Below, piece after piece: positions 16,762 through 27,158 of a stretch of DNA of 64,000 nucleotides. Within the stretch, counting starts at the first letter, position 1; each line of letters opens with the position of its first letter. The notes under the pieces were generated by a model, which made no database searches, had not been told where the DNA came from, and worked only from the letters and a program-made list of their open reading frames with translations. The translations under genes and the position numbers were made by a program. Source of the stretch: Paludisphaera borealis (GTDB lineage: Bacteria > Planctomycetota > Planctomycetia > Isosphaerales > Isosphaeraceae); assembly GCF_001956985.1 (NCBI RefSeq), contig NZ_CP019082.1, positions 6,510,001 through 6,574,000 of the forward strand, in the 5' to 3' direction.

Positions 16762-19358
16762 TGAACTCCCGAAACGAAGGCCAACGCCACGGCGGCCGCT
16801 CTCTCAAATCGGAGGTCGAGATGCTCGTCAAGGACCCGGTATGCGGCATGGACGTCGACCCCGATAAAGCGGCGGGCTCCTTCGAACACGCGGGGGAGAC
16901 CTACTCTTTTTGCAGCAAGGGATGCCTCGCGAAATTCCGGGCCGAGCCGGCGAAGTATCTCGGCGACCAGACGCAGTCAGGAGGGCTCGACCATAACCCT
17001 AGCCACGCCCCCAAACCCACGCCGCGCGGCCTCGAAATCCTTTCAACGCACACGGTAAAAGACCCGGTCTGCGGCATGGACGTCGACCCGGAACACGCGG
17101 CGGGGTCCTTCGAGCACGCGGGTAAGACTTACCATTTTTGCAGCAAGGGATGCCTCGCGAGATTCCGCGCCAAGCCGGACCGATTTCTGAGCGGAGGGCC
17201 CGTGGGCATGTCTCACGGGAAAGCGGCCGAGCCGGCCCCGAGCGGGACGCTCTACACCTGCCCGATGCACCCAGAGATCGTGCAAGAGGGACCGGGGAGT
17301 TGCCCGAAGTGCGGCATGGCGCTTGAACCGCTCGTCCCCACGGCCGACGACGAGCCGAACCACGAACTCATCGACATGACACGCCGCTTCTGGGGGTGCC
17401 TCGTGATGACGCTGCCAGTCTTCGCCCTCGCGATGGGCGAGATGATCCCGGTCGTGCGTCGGCTCGTGTCCCCGCACGTCTCGATCTGGATCCAGCTCGC
17501 CCTCTCGACGCCGGTCGTCCTCTGGGGCGGGTGGCCGTTCTTCGAGCGCGGCTGGGCCTCGGTCGTGAATCGAAGCCTCAACATGTTCTCGCTCATCGCC
17601 CTGGGGACCGGCGTGGCTTACCTTTACAGCCTGGTCGCGACGCTGTTTCCAAGCCTCGTCCCGGCCTCGTTTCTCGGGCATGGCGGCTTGGCGCCGGTTT
17701 ACTTCGAGGCCGCGGCGGTCATCACGACGCTCGTCCTCCTCGGGCAGGTTCTGGAGCTTCGCGCCCGCAGCCAGACGTCGAGCGCCATCAAAGCGCTGCT
17801 GGGGCTCGCTCCGAAGCACGCCCGGGTGCTTCTCGACGACGGACGGGAAGAAGACGTGGCCCTCGATCAGGTCCAGGTGGGCGATCGGCTGCGCGTCCGG
17901 CCCGGCGAGAAGGTGCCGGTCGACGGCGTCGTTCTCGAAGGCTCCAGCTTCGTTGATGAATCGATGGTCAGCGGCGAGCCGGTCCCCGTCGAGAAAACGG
18001 CGGGACAGCCGCTCATCGGTGGTACGGTGAACGGCGTGGGAAGTCTCGTCATGCGAGCCGAGCGTGTGGGCGCGGAGACCATGCTTGCTCAGATCGTTCG
18101 AATGGTCGGCGAAGCCCAGCGCACCCGGGCGCCGATCCAACGGCTGGCCGACGTCGTTGCGTCGTACTTCGTGCCGATCGTGCTCCTCGTCGCCCTGCTG
18201 ACGTTCATCGCCTGGGCGAGCTTCGGTCCCGAGCCTCGGTTCGCGTACGCCCTGGTGAATGCGGTCGCGGTCCTCATCATCGCTTGCCCATGCGCCCTCG
18301 GTCTTGCGACGCCGATGTCGATCATGGTCGGGACCGGCCGAGGGGCGACGTCGGGAGTGCTCGTCAGGAACGCGGAGGCGCTCGAAACACTGGAGCGAGT
18401 CGATACGTTGGTCGTCGACAAGACGGGCACTCTCACCGAGGGAAAGCCGCGCCTGGTCTCCGTCGTCGCCGCGTCGGCGGAAGACGAATCCGAAATGCTG
18501 CGGCTCGCCGCAAGCCTGGAGCGGGCGAGCGAACACCCGCTAGCCGAGGCGATCGCGGCCGGCGCCGAAGATCGGGGCCTCAAGCTCACACAGGTCGAAG
18601 GCTTCCAATCGATCACCGGAAAGGGTGTGAAGGGGACGGTCGAAGGCCGGAACGTGGCGATCGGCAACAGCAGGTTCCTGGTAGAGTCGGGCGTGAACCC
18701 CGGCGAGTTGATCGCGCGGGCCGAAGCCCTTCGCGGCGAAGGTCAGACGGTGGTGTTCGTCGCGATCGACGGGCGTCCGGCGGGATTCCTCGGCATCGCC
18801 GACCCGATCAAGGAATCGGCGGCGTACGCAATCAAGGAGCTTCACGCCAGCGGCCTGCGCATCGTCATGTTGACGGGCGACAACCGGACGACCGCCGCGG
18901 CCGTGGCGAAGAAGCTCGGCCTCGACGACTTCCGGGCGGACGTGCTTCCGGAAGGGAAAGCGGAAGCGATCAAGGCGCTCCAGGATGAGGGTCGGACGGT
19001 CGCGATGGCGGGCGACGGCATCAACGACGCCCCGGCGATCGCCCAGGCACATGTCGGGATCGCGATGGGAACCGGCACGGACGTCGCGATGGAGAGCGCG
19101 GGGATCACGCTCATCAAGGGCGACCTCCGGGGGATCGAGCGAGCCCGAAAGCTCAGCGAGGCGACGATGCGCAACATCCGCCAGAACCTCGTCTTCGCCT
19201 TCCTCTACAACGTCCTCGGCGTCCCCATCGCCGCCGGAGTGCTTTATCCGTTCTTCGGGCTCCTGCTCAGCCCGATGATCGCGAGCGCCGCGATGACCTT
19301 CAGCTCGGTCTCCGTCATCACCAACGCCCTACGGCTTCGGAAGCTGGTTCTGAACTGA
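16758..19358 (+). CDS. P1B-type copper/silver-translocating ATPase with tandem YHS domains
   Basis: Inner-membrane metal exporter of 866 residues. In order: YHS domain 1 (about 25-68), YHS domain 2 (about 100-143), nearly identical ([18 protein letters not shown]); a heavy-metal-binding domain [16 protein letters not shown] (about 166-190); then TM segments, the transport motif CPC in [12 protein letters not shown], the phosphorylation motif [10 protein letters not shown], the P1B nucleotide-site HP (SEHPLAEAI), and GDGINDAP. There is no HMA domain; this CopB/SilP-like layout with YHS is known for Cu or Ag pumps. The ATG at 16758 overlaps the regulator stop and has GGAAGGGGA upstream. The duplicated YHS is the odd feature. 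Confidence 0.93.
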   Translation: MMNSRNEGQRHGGRSLKSEVEMLVKDPVCGMDVDPDKAAGSFEHAGETYSFCSKGCLAKFRAEPAKYLGDQTQSGGLDHNPSHAPKPTPRGLEILSTHTVKDPVCGMDVDPEHAAGSFEHAGKTYHFCSKGCLARFRAKPDRFLSGGPVGMSHGKAAEPAPSGTLYTCPMHPEIVQEGPGSCPKCGMALEPLVPTADDEPNHELIDMTRRFWGCLVMTLPVFALAMGEMIPVVRRLVSPHVSIWIQLALSTPVVLWGGWPFFERGWASVVNRSLNMFSLIALGTGVAYLYSLVATLFPSLVPASFLGHGGLAPVYFEAAAVITTLVLLGQVLELRARSQTSSAIKALLGLAPKHARVLLDDGREEDVALDQVQVGDRLRVRPGEKVPVDGVVLEGSSFVDESMVSGEPVPVEKTAGQPLIGGTVNGVGSLVMRAERVGAETMLAQIVRMVGEAQRTRAPIQRLADVVASYFVPIVLLVALLTFIAWASFGPEPRFAYALVNAVAVLIIACPCALGLATPMSIMVGTGRGATSGVLVRNAEALETLERVDTLVVDKTGTLTEGKPRLVSVVAASAEDESEMLRLAASLERASEHPLAEAIAAGAEDRGLKLTQVEGFQSITGKGVKGTVEGRNVAIGNSRFLVESGVNPGELIARAEALRGEGQTVVFVAIDGRPAGFLGIADPIKESAAYAIKELHASGLRIVMLTGDNRTTAAAVAKKLGLDDFRADVLPEGKAEAIKALQDEGRTVAMAGDGINDAPAIAQAHVGIAMGTGTDVAMESAGITLIKGDLRGIERARKLSEATMRNIRQNLVFAFLYNVLGVPIAAGVLYPFFGLLLSPMIASAAMTFSSVSVITNALRLRKLVLN

Positions 19359-19434
19359 GCAAGGGACTTTGGGGCCCTCGCGATCGGCTGGGTCCGGATA
19401 CAAACCGTCCTGACGCCGTCGGAACACCCGGCCT

Positions 19435-19575
19435 CATGAAAACGCGAGGGAGTTCCATGTCCGAATACGAGCCCGAAGCGCCAGCGAGTGAATCTCCGAT
19501 CGGCGGGTCGAATCCATTCACTCGCTGGCGCTTCGAGCTTGTATTCGGGCCTGCCCTCGCGGAGCTATTTTCATG
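19435..19575. repeat. 141-bp nested inverted-repeat element (REP/MITE-like)
   Basis: The core arms are 19462-19493 and 19516-19547: 32 bases each, complementary at 30 positions, around a 22-base loop. An outer pair, CATGAAAACGCGAGGG (19435-19450) and its gapped complement at 19554-19575, extends the symmetry to the full 141 bases. The core contains CGAAGCGCCAGCGAGTGAAT. From memory, similar GC-rich palindromes recur between planctomycete genes. It sits between the convergent ATPase and porin genes, so it could also end transcription from both sides. Confidence 0.8.
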
Positions 19576-19618
19576 TCAGCAGCCCGATCGCAAACCGCGT
19601 CAGGAGCCGGATTTCATC

Positions 19619-21292
19619 TCAATAGTAGAACTGGAACCGGACCCAGAAGATGTCGCTGGTGGAGCGGAGGCCGCCGGTTTTATAGAAGACGGGCTCGGCA
19701 TACATCGAATGTTGCCAGTCGATGTAGATCTTGGTCAGGCGGTTGAGGTACCAGTTGACGCCGACGTCGGTCATCTGGATGCGGTTGGTCCAGAGGTTGG
19801 GGTCGGCGAGGCCCTGGGTGAAGACCTCCTTGCCGACTTCGAGGAAGCTGTAGCGGGCGAAGGGCTCGAAGGCGCCAAGGCCGAACATGCCCTTGCGGAG
19901 GTCGAAGCGGTGGATCGGGTCGATCACCGTCCGCTCGTTCATGGTCTCGCCGGTCAACAGGTAGGCCATGGCGACGTGCCAGCCGTCGACCGAGAGCGGC
20001 ACCGGCGCGGCACCCGACTTCTTTGACATGCTGTTGATGCCCGAGCCCCAAGCGCCGATCAGAGAGAACCCTTCGTAGAAGTACGCCAGGTGGAGGTCCC
20101 ACAGCTCGCGCTTGCCGCGCTCGACGACGTCGTTGTTAAACGCCAGGAACGGGATGCCGACACTGGCCGCGGCGTCGGTCGCGTTGACGGCGTTGGCCGA
20201 CGCGTTGATGTTCGACCGCAGCACCGCCGGATTGGCCGGGTTGTCTTGCATTCCATAATCGACCGAGCCGCCGAAGTTCAGGTTCTTGAGCACTCCGTCC
20301 TTCAGCATGAAGGGTCGGAAATTGAACAGTGCGGCGACGTCCTTCTGGGCGTTGTAGTCCTGGTCGGAGTTGCGAGGGCCGGCGAATACGCCCGCGGCGT
20401 ACTCCATCCGGTCGTCGAACAACATTCCCCAGCCCATGATCCCTTCCATCCGGTTAAGTCCGAAGTTCTCGGCGTACAGCGGGCGCTCGGGGGTGATGAA
20501 CCGGTAATTGTTGAGCTTGTACCATTCGTAGGTGAACGGCGGCTTGAACCGGCCGATGCGAAGCTGGAGACGCTTGTCGTAATTGAAGTTCAAGAAGGCG
20601 TTGAGGAAGCCGAATGAGGTGAAGCTGCGCTGGAACGAGAGCTGGTAGTCGATGGGCTTGGTGAAGTGCCCCTGAAAATAGTAACGGGCTCGTGAGAGGT
20701 AGACTCCGCCGTGGATGTATTGCTGGGCGGGGCCAGGGAAGACGAGGTTGTCAATCTGAATCTCGGACCGGAACTTGAGTTCGAACTCGTCGTCGTCGGT
20801 GGCGAAGCCGAGGCCGTCCTTGGCGTAATCGAAATAGGCCCGGAGCGGGATCTTGCCGAGGTAGCGGTTGCCGACGCCCTGGGGCTCGCTGGCTCGAGCC
20901 CCGCCTGAAGTCGCCGCGCTGCTGAGCAACTCCTCCCTGGGCGACTTGCCGGCCTCGCGATTCGCGCGTTCCTGCTCGATGGCCTTTTCCCAGGCGCCCT
21001 GGCCGGCGAGTCCGCTGCTCTTGGCCTTGGCGGCGGGCGCGGCGGGTTGCTTCACCTGCTTGGAGAGGTCGCGCACTTCTTTCGAAAGCTCGGTGTTCTC
21101 CTTGGAGAGCTGGTCGAGCTTCTCATTGAGCATTCGGTTGGTCTCTTCCATCTTCTGGAAGCGGTCGAGCAGGGCGTCGAGCTTGTCGGGCGCGGGCGGA
21201 TCGTCGCCGTGCGCCGGGCTCGCGAAGATCACGAGCAGCGCCGCGATCCAGAGGAACCGAAGCTTCGATTTGCTGAAATAGCTTTGTGGCAT
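19619..21292 (-). CDS. phosphate-selective-type porin (OprO/OprP family)
   Basis: A 557-residue outer-membrane protein: signal peptide (FLWIAALLVIFASPAHG), a coiled coil at about residues 35-80 (DRFQKMEETNRMLNEKLDQL), then a porin barrel with alternating strands and aromatic girdles ending in the C-terminal aromatic FWVRFQFYY. The segment FKPPFTYEWYKL and the loop LYAENFG are typical of Porin_O_P proteins. The N-terminal coiled coil is common in planctomycete members and may bind a periplasmic layer. The ATG at 21292 has GAGGCAGG upstream; the frame's earlier start lacks this. The substrate cannot be read; phosphate or other anions are likely. Confidence 0.85.
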   Translation of the reverse strand: MPQSYFSKSKLRFLWIAALLVIFASPAHGDDPPAPDKLDALLDRFQKMEETNRMLNEKLDQLSKENTELSKEVRDLSKQVKQPAAPAAKAKSSGLAGQGAWEKAIEQERANREAGKSPREELLSSAATSGGARASEPQGVGNRYLGKIPLRAYFDYAKDGLGFATDDDEFELKFRSEIQIDNLVFPGPAQQYIHGGVYLSRARYYFQGHFTKPIDYQLSFQRSFTSFGFLNAFLNFNYDKRLQLRIGRFKPPFTYEWYKLNNYRFITPERPLYAENFGLNRMEGIMGWGMLFDDRMEYAAGVFAGPRNSDQDYNAQKDVAALFNFRPFMLKDGVLKNLNFGGSVDYGMQDNPANPAVLRSNINASANAVNATDAAASVGIPFLAFNNDVVERGKRELWDLHLAYFYEGFSLIGAWGSGINSMSKKSGAAPVPLSVDGWHVAMAYLLTGETMNERTVIDPIHRFDLRKGMFGLGAFEPFARYSFLEVGKEVFTQGLADPNLWTNRIQMTDVGVNWYLNRLTKIYIDWQHSMYAEPVFYKTGGLRSTSDIFWVRFQFYY

Positions 21293-21658
21293 CCTGCCTC
21301 GAACGATGATCTGACGGTGTGAAGTGGAGAGGATCGGGCGTCGAACTTGATTCTCACACGCCGGCTCAATCCATCGAGCCGACGCCGCGTCGAACCGATC
21401 CGCGCTCGCGCTGGGATTACTCATCGGTGGACGGCCGCCAGCGACTTGAGCCGTTTTCGCGATTCCGCGACGCCAGGGTGGAGCTGTTCCGATCGGGTCG
21501 ACCTTTCGGAGGAGTCGAGCCGAGAATCAGCCCGAGCGGCGAACCGAAAGTCTTCGCAGCCCGCAATCTTTCACCAGAACGGCAATTCGTCGCGATCCGC
21601 CGACCTTCTCTGGTTTCGCATGTTAGAGTTGGTTCAGCACCACTTGGGAGTTGCACCA

Positions 21659-21937
21659 ATGATCGCGACGAGTACAGAGAGAGCGAAGCCCGGCGCGGGC
21701 GTTCCGGCCGAGTTGTTCGCGTTACGGGAACGGATTCTGGCGTTGCCGGCGACGGCTCGCGCCGAGCTGGAGCCCTTGATCGACGACGTCCTCGAACAGG
21801 CGGAGTTCCGGGGCCGGGTGATGACGATCGCCCGCGACGCGCTGGAACGTTTCCGGCTCGACCTCGCGGCGACGCGGTTCGATCTGGAAGCGACGCGCCG
21901 CGAGCGTGAGTCGTTGCGAGCCCGGCTGGGCGAGTAG
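21659..21937 (+). CDS. small helical protein of unknown function
   Basis: A 92-residue, charged, almost wholly helical product (ERILALPATARAELEPLIDDV, then a coiled coil with FRLDLAATRFDLEATRRER). A GGGAG ribosome site precedes the ATG at 21659. No family is recognised, though it reads like small proteins seen in Isosphaeraceae. It ends 10 bases before the convergent hybrid kinase gene; no functional link can be claimed. Confidence 0.6.
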   Translation: MIATSTERAKPGAGVPAELFALRERILALPATARAELEPLIDDVLEQAEFRGRVMTIARDALERFRLDLAATRFDLEATRRERESLRARLGE

Positions 21938-21947
21938 GGCGGGGCTC

Positions 21948-24900
21948 TCAGGAATTCGACGACGGGCTGCCGATGAGCTGAAGGAGGGTCGTCGGCTCGA
22001 CCGGCTTGACCAGGTGATGGTTGAAGCCAGCCTCGCTGGAGCGGCGACGGTCGTTGATCTGCCCCCACCCGGTGACGGCGATCAGAGTGATCGCCCGCCC
22101 CCAGGGCTGTTTGCGGATCGCCCGGGCGAGCTCGTAGCCGTTCATGCCGGGCAGGCCGATGTCGAGCACGGCGAAGTCGGGCCGGAGCGAGCCGGCCAGG
22201 GCGAACGCCTTCTCACCGTCGTGAGCCAGGTGGACCTCGTGCCCCTTGAGCGAGAGGACGCGGCCTAGCGACTCGGCGATGTCCTCGCTGTCGTCGACGA
22301 CCAGCACGCGCGAGTGAGGCCGATCGGCGTGCGACCCGTCGCCTGGGCCGGTCCGGGCGCCGCGTGCCGCGGTCGAGGCCGCGAGAGGCAGACGGACGAG
22401 GAATTCGCTGCCCGCGCCCAGGCCCGCGCTTCGAGCCTCGACGATCCCCTTGTGAAGCTCCACGAGGCCCTTGACGAGCGCCAGGCCGATGCCCAGACCG
22501 CCTTGCGTGCGATCGATCGACGGCGTGAACTGGGCGAACATCTCGAAGACGTGGGGCAGTTGCTCGGGATCGATTCCGATGCCCGAGTCCTTGACGGAAA
22601 TCTCGACGACGTGCTCCCGCAGGCGGACGGAGAGGGCGATGACGCCGCCGCGGTCGGTGTACTTGGCCGCATTATTGAGTAGGCTGGCGAAAACCTGGAC
22701 GAGCCGCGTGCGATCGGCCAGGAGAACGACGGGTTCCGTGGGAAGGTCGAGCTTCAGCTCATGCCCGAAGCTGTCAAGGAGTGGCCGGCTGGTCTCGACG
22801 GCGTCGCCGACGGCCGCGGCGAGGTCGACCCGGTCGAGCCGCAGCTCCAGCTTGTTGCGGGTGATCCGCGAGACGTCGAGCAGGTCGTCGATCAACCTCG
22901 ACATGTGCCCGACCTGGCGTTCGATCACCTCGCGCGCCCACTGCGAGTCGGTGTCGGTCGAGCCTTTAAGGCGGAGGATGAGGACCGCGTTGCGGATCGG
23001 CGCCAGCGGGTTGCGCAGCTCGTGGGCGAGGGTCGCGAGGAACTCGTCCTTGCGGCGGTCGGTCTCGCGGAGGCGGTCGTAGAGCCGGACGTTTTCTATG
23101 GCCACCGCCGCGCGGCCGGCGAGCTCCATTGCCAGCTTGAGGTCTTTCGGATCGTAGCGCCGACCCGAGCTGGTCGTCGCAAACGACATCGCGCCCAGCA
23201 CGCCGTCGCGGCCGATCAGCGGCACGCACAGGTACGAGCGCGGATTGAACGCGCGGAGCGCCTGAAGGTGCTCCTCGTTCTGGGCCACCGCAACCAGGAT
23301 GTCGTCGGTGACGTCGGCGACCAAGTCCGGCTGCCTCGACTGGACGACGCCCAGAAGGCCGTGCGGCGCGCCAGTTCGAAAGCGATATCGGTGCGAAATG
23401 ACGTCGACGACGTCCTCGGGAGTCGAGCCGTCGTATGTGACGGCGACCCTCCGCAGGTCGTGGTTCTCCTCAATGAGGTCGACCCCACACCAGTCTGCGA
23501 AGAATGGGACGGCCAGGCCGGCGATCTCTCGGAGCGTGGTCTCCTCGTCGACGACCGCCGCGAGTTTGGCCCCGACGTCGGCGAGGAACCGCGCGGACCG
23601 CTCGTCGCGCTTGCGATCATCGATGTCCGTGGCCGTGCCGAAGAACGAGACCGGCGAGCCCTGTTCGTCGCAGACCGGCACCCCGCGGCCGAGAAACCAG
23701 CGATAGACGCCGTCTCGTCCGCGAATCCGATACTCGACCTCGTACGAAGCGCACGCGGCCAGCGCCCGGCGCCTCGCTTCATGGACGGAGTCCAGGTCGT
23801 CGGGGTGAATGGCGGAACTCCACTCGTCCTGCGAATTCGTTGCTCCCGCCGACATTCCCGTATAATCGAACCAGCCGTTGTTGAGGAATTCCAGCGAGTC
23901 GTCGAAGTTGGATATCCAGACGATGTGGGGGATCGCGCCGGCGAGCCGTCGAAACCGGTTCTCGCTCTCCACAAGCGCGTCTTGACCGCGCCGCGCTTCG
24001 GTGACGTCGTCGAATGCGGTGACGGCGGCGACGATCCGGCCGGAGGCGTCGAGGACCGGCCCCGCGTTCACGCTGATCGTCTTGCTTACTCCCTCGGGAA
24101 AGCGCAACTCGATTTCCTCATTTTCGACGACTTCTCCGGTCCTCAAGCAACGCATGAGGGGCCAATCGTCGGGGTGATAGGGAACGCCGTCTGGGCGGAA
24201 GCCGACCGCCTCGATCCGTTCGACCGAATCCGTCACCGAACGACCCGGTTCGAGCGGGTCACGAGCGATCCGCTGGGCGACGTCGTTGCGGAACACCAAC
24301 CCGCCGCTCGCGGCCTCGGCGGCGATGATCCCCGAGGGAACCTGGCGGAGGATCGCCTCCGTAAAGGCGCTTTTCTCCTGAAGCTCGTGGACCAGCTTCG
24401 CGAGCGTCGCCGACTGCCGCTCGGCCTGGGCCCGCATCAGACTCTGCTCGACCAGCAGCCGTTCCTTCTCGTCCTGAATGCCGCGGCGCTCGCCGAGCGC
24501 TTCATCGAGTCGTTCCTGACGCTCCCGAGCGGCGAGCCGCCCGACTTCGGCGGCGGCGAGCGCCGACCGCATCCGGCCGCCCAACCAGGCGACCCCGAAA
24601 CCAGCGACCGAATAGAGGACGACCTCCGTTCGCGTCGGCTGGCCGCCGATCTGCAGGACTCCCGCCACGCCGGCGCGCGTGATGAGCAAGAACGAGAGAA
24701 TCAGGGTCGCCAGCCCCGGTCCGAAGCCGCCGATCCAGGAGGCGGCGACCGCGGCCAGAAACCCGGTGGCCAGTATGAAATGGTCGTCGAGCCAGCGTGA
24801 CAGCACGAACCGTCCAACAGCGGCGACGACGCTGAACGCCACCGCTATTCCATAGCGTTGAACATGCGAGGACGCGAACCCGCTTACACGCCGCGCCGAT

Positions 24901-24974
24901 GATTGTCCGCTAGTAACCAAGGAAGGCTGCTCAGTGAATCCGGCCAGGGGAGCACGTCCCGAAAACACGCTCAC
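21948..24974 (-). CDS. hybrid sensor histidine kinase (TM, PAS, GAF, HisKA, HATPase, REC)
   Basis: A signalling protein of about 1,008 residues. Order: DUF4118-like TM bundle (HFILATGFLAAVAASW and GGFGPGLATLILSFLL), a coiled coil, PAS 1, PAS 2 (IPHIVWISNFDDSLEFLNNG), GAF (LREIAGLAVPFFADWC, YLCVPLIGRDGVLGA), HisKA with the phospho-accepting histidine in LATLAHELRNPLAPIRN, HATPase with N, G1 (DSGIGIDPEQ) and G2 boxes, then a receiver domain with aspartate in AVLDIGLPGMNGYE. The GTG at 24974 puts about 38 residues before the first TM; the frame is open back to 25178. The terminal receiver could pass phosphate to an Hpt protein or self-regulate. No target gene is adjacent. Confidence 0.85.
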   Translation of the reverse strand: MSVFSGRAPLAGFTEQPSLVTSGQSSARRVSGFASSHVQRYGIAVAFSVVAAVGRFVLSRWLDDHFILATGFLAAVAASWIGGFGPGLATLILSFLLITRAGVAGVLQIGGQPTRTEVVLYSVAGFGVAWLGGRMRSALAAAEVGRLAARERQERLDEALGERRGIQDEKERLLVEQSLMRAQAERQSATLAKLVHELQEKSAFTEAILRQVPSGIIAAEAASGGLVFRNDVAQRIARDPLEPGRSVTDSVERIEAVGFRPDGVPYHPDDWPLMRCLRTGEVVENEEIELRFPEGVSKTISVNAGPVLDASGRIVAAVTAFDDVTEARRGQDALVESENRFRRLAGAIPHIVWISNFDDSLEFLNNGWFDYTGMSAGATNSQDEWSSAIHPDDLDSVHEARRRALAACASYEVEYRIRGRDGVYRWFLGRGVPVCDEQGSPVSFFGTATDIDDRKRDERSARFLADVGAKLAAVVDEETTLREIAGLAVPFFADWCGVDLIEENHDLRRVAVTYDGSTPEDVVDVISHRYRFRTGAPHGLLGVVQSRQPDLVADVTDDILVAVAQNEEHLQALRAFNPRSYLCVPLIGRDGVLGAMSFATTSSGRRYDPKDLKLAMELAGRAAVAIENVRLYDRLRETDRRKDEFLATLAHELRNPLAPIRNAVLILRLKGSTDTDSQWAREVIERQVGHMSRLIDDLLDVSRITRNKLELRLDRVDLAAAVGDAVETSRPLLDSFGHELKLDLPTEPVVLLADRTRLVQVFASLLNNAAKYTDRGGVIALSVRLREHVVEISVKDSGIGIDPEQLPHVFEMFAQFTPSIDRTQGGLGIGLALVKGLVELHKGIVEARSAGLGAGSEFLVRLPLAASTAARGARTGPGDGSHADRPHSRVLVVDDSEDIAESLGRVLSLKGHEVHLAHDGEKAFALAGSLRPDFAVLDIGLPGMNGYELARAIRKQPWGRAITLIAVTGWGQINDRRRSSEAGFNHHLVKPVEPTTLLQLIGSPSSNS

Positions 24975-25433
24975 GCGTTCATCTCGTCGTCCATCGGTGA
25001 TCCTGTTGTTCTGTTGTTGATGAACGCTCGCTGCCCATAGGGAGGAGATCCGTTTCACCGACCCCAGCGGGTTGCGCCGATCAAGCCAGCCACAGAGGGC
25101 GGCATGGGAGCGGCCCCCCGGAGATCGGAGAATCGAGACCCCAGCGTGCCGGCATGGCGCCCTCGATGCAAGAACCATCAGTCAAAACAGAATGCGAATC
25201 CAAGCAAACCTAGCAATCGTCATGCCGAAAATCCATCCCTTCGCGACCCAATCGACGGATTCTTCCCAACGACTGATCGAGGGCGATTCAACGTGTCGCG
25301 AATCTCGCCTCCAAGCTCTCGATCGCAGGTCCGTTGTATCCAGCGTCGTGAACCTCGCTGCGCGGGTTGAAGCAGTCGGCTTCTCTCCGGCCTGGTTTCC
25401 GAAGAAAACGACCGGCACCCGCGCTCGGCGTTC
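24975..25433. other. intergenic region, 459 bases
   Basis: This lies between the kinase and the spermidine-synthase-like gene, both on the minus strand. The kinase frame stays open to 25178, so a longer kinase N-terminus is possible in the first 200 bases. I see no gene, strong terminator or repeat in the rest. Confidence 0.4.
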
Positions 25434-26327
25434 TCACCTCGCGAGCCGGCCCGCCATCTTCCGGAATGAGAACGGGGCGTGAAACCGCCCGTCGATCCGG
25501 GCGGCCTCGGCGCTGATGGTCTTCGGCGTGAGCGCGTTCTCGGCCGTGGAGGCGACGACCACGAAGCCGTCGTAGCCGGTGAGGCGGAACACGTAGGTGT
25601 TCGCGAAGGCCTCCTTGATCGTGCGGATGTCTTCCTGCACGGACAGGTGGGGGTTGAGGTTGAAAACCACAACGCCGTCGGGATTGAGCCGCTTCTGGAC
25701 CTCGCTGTAGAACTTGAGCGTCTTCAAATGAAGCGGAACCCCGACCTTGTCGGTTCCCCCGGACGGTCTGAGGAAGGCGTCCATATAGATGACGTCGTAC
25801 TTGGCGTCCGCATGGGTCAGGTAGTCGAGACCGTCGGTGACGTTGATGTTCACGTTGCGGCCGGTCCGGACGCCGAAATAGCGGTCGGCGATGCTCACGA
25901 TCGTCGGATCGATCTCGACGACGTCGACCTTCACCTTCGGGTCGTGTTGCTGGAGGAAGTGGACCATCGACCCGCCGCCGAGCCCCACGATCAGCACCTT
26001 CTCGGGATTCGGCCGAAAGACGTAGCTGAGGAACATGTACCGGGTGTATTCGACCAGCAGGTCGTTGAGACGCGCCAGGTCGACTCGGCTCTCGACGACT
26101 TCCTCGCCGTTGTCGCGAATGAACCAGAGGGTGCGCGTCGTGTTCTCGCGGGTCACCTTGATGCGAGAGTATTCCGACTTCACTTCGAGCATGACCTCGC
26201 CGGGCTGTTGGACGGCCGCCCAGACGGCCGGGAAAGGCCCACGGAACGTGCAAACCGAGGCCGCAATAAGGGCCGAGACGGCCAGGACCCAGGGTAGGCC
26301 GTTGCGGAACGCGCGGACTTGCGGCAT
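25434..26327 (-). CDS. exported or membrane-anchored spermidine-synthase-like protein
   Basis: A 297-residue protein with an N-terminal hydrophobic segment (GLPWVLAVSALIAASVCTF) and then a class I methyltransferase-type fold of the spermidine synthase family: VLIVGLGGGSMVHFL (nucleotide loop), DVVEIDPTIVSIADRYFG, then YDVIYMDAFLRPSGG. In true spermidine synthases the last motif is DSxDP with a catalytic Asp; here it reads DAFLRP, so polyamine synthesis is doubtful. The N-terminal anchor suggests action at or outside the inner membrane. Start at 26327 after GGAGAG. Confidence 0.75.
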   Translation of the reverse strand: MPQVRAFRNGLPWVLAVSALIAASVCTFRGPFPAVWAAVQQPGEVMLEVKSEYSRIKVTRENTTRTLWFIRDNGEEVVESRVDLARLNDLLVEYTRYMFLSYVFRPNPEKVLIVGLGGGSMVHFLQQHDPKVKVDVVEIDPTIVSIADRYFGVRTGRNVNINVTDGLDYLTHADAKYDVIYMDAFLRPSGGTDKVGVPLHLKTLKFYSEVQKRLNPDGVVVFNLNPHLSVQEDIRTIKEAFANTYVFRLTGYDGFVVVASTAENALTPKTISAEAARIDGRFHAPFSFRKMAGRLAR

Positions 26328-26648
26328 GCGACTCTCCATCGGTTGCGACGACCTGCCCAATCCGAAGTCGCGGGCCCTCGCCGCGTCCGGCCGGCCGTGC
26401 GAGCGTCAACGATCCTCGATCGTAGAAACGCCCCGCGTCGCGGTCAAGCCGACACGCCCCGCGCCCGCCGTCCCTGCTTGAAAACCAACCGTCGCGCGGG
26501 AGCAAACGGCGGGGTGAGATCACGGAATGATTTCACTGGACAAACGTCATAGGCCGCGTCCATAATCCGGCTGTTCAACCCCGCGATTCCGTTGGGATTT
26601 GAAGGGTCGTTCGACCCACGGTCAACACGAAAAGTCGAGGGCTGTTTC

Positions 26649-27158
26649 ATGTTCAAGTATGCTCTATCGTCGCGTCTGGTTGGTCGATCGGCGCTCGTGG
26701 CTACACTGGCTCTGGGTCTCGTCGCGTTCGCCCTGGGCAGCGAAACGCCGAAAGACGCCAAGAAGGGGGCTTCGGCCGCCAGTTGTTGCAGCGCCGGGGC
26801 GTTGTCGGGGATCTGGACCGGCGAGTACCGGTATCCCGAAAGCATGAGCCAGCGGCCGGTCACGTTCACCGTCTTCCTGTTCCAGGACGGCGACCGCGTC
26901 ACCGCGGAAATCAAAGAACCCAACACATTCGGCGATCAGACTTCCCCCTGGCTCCATGCGACGGCCGACGGCCGATACGACAAGGAGGCCAAGACGCTGA
27001 GCTTCACCAAGTCGTACGACGGCACCGCCGGCGTCAGCCACGACGTCGTCTACAAGGGAACTCTGACCTCGGGCGCGACCGAGAACGTCTCCGGAACCTG
27101 GGACATCTCGGGCATCCAGGGTTCGTTCACGATGAAGCGCAAGAACTGCTGCAACTGA
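26649..27158 (+). CDS. small exported protein of unknown function
   Basis: A 169-residue product with a signal peptide (LVATLALGLVAFALG) and a short mature N-terminus with the pair SCC. A beta-rich domain begins LSGIWTGEYRYP and repeats the pattern GTWDISGIQGSFTM, resembling lipocalin-like or avidin-like small barrels, and the protein ends KRKNCCN. The CC pairs at both ends could bridge the two ends or bind metal. No family assigned. GAGGG lies about nine bases before the ATG. The pyroglutamyl-peptidase fusion follows 107 bases later on the same strand. Confidence 0.7.
   Translation: MFKYALSSRLVGRSALVATLALGLVAFALGSETPKDAKKGASAASCCSAGALSGIWTGEYRYPESMSQRPVTFTVFLFQDGDRVTAEIKEPNTFGDQTSPWLHATADGRYDKEAKTLSFTKSYDGTAGVSHDVVYKGTLTSGATENVSGTWDISGIQGSFTMKRKNCCN

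Noticed and set aside
22761-24800. 679-codon plus-strand frame
   Set aside because: Antisense to the hybrid histidine kinase, which has recognisable domains.
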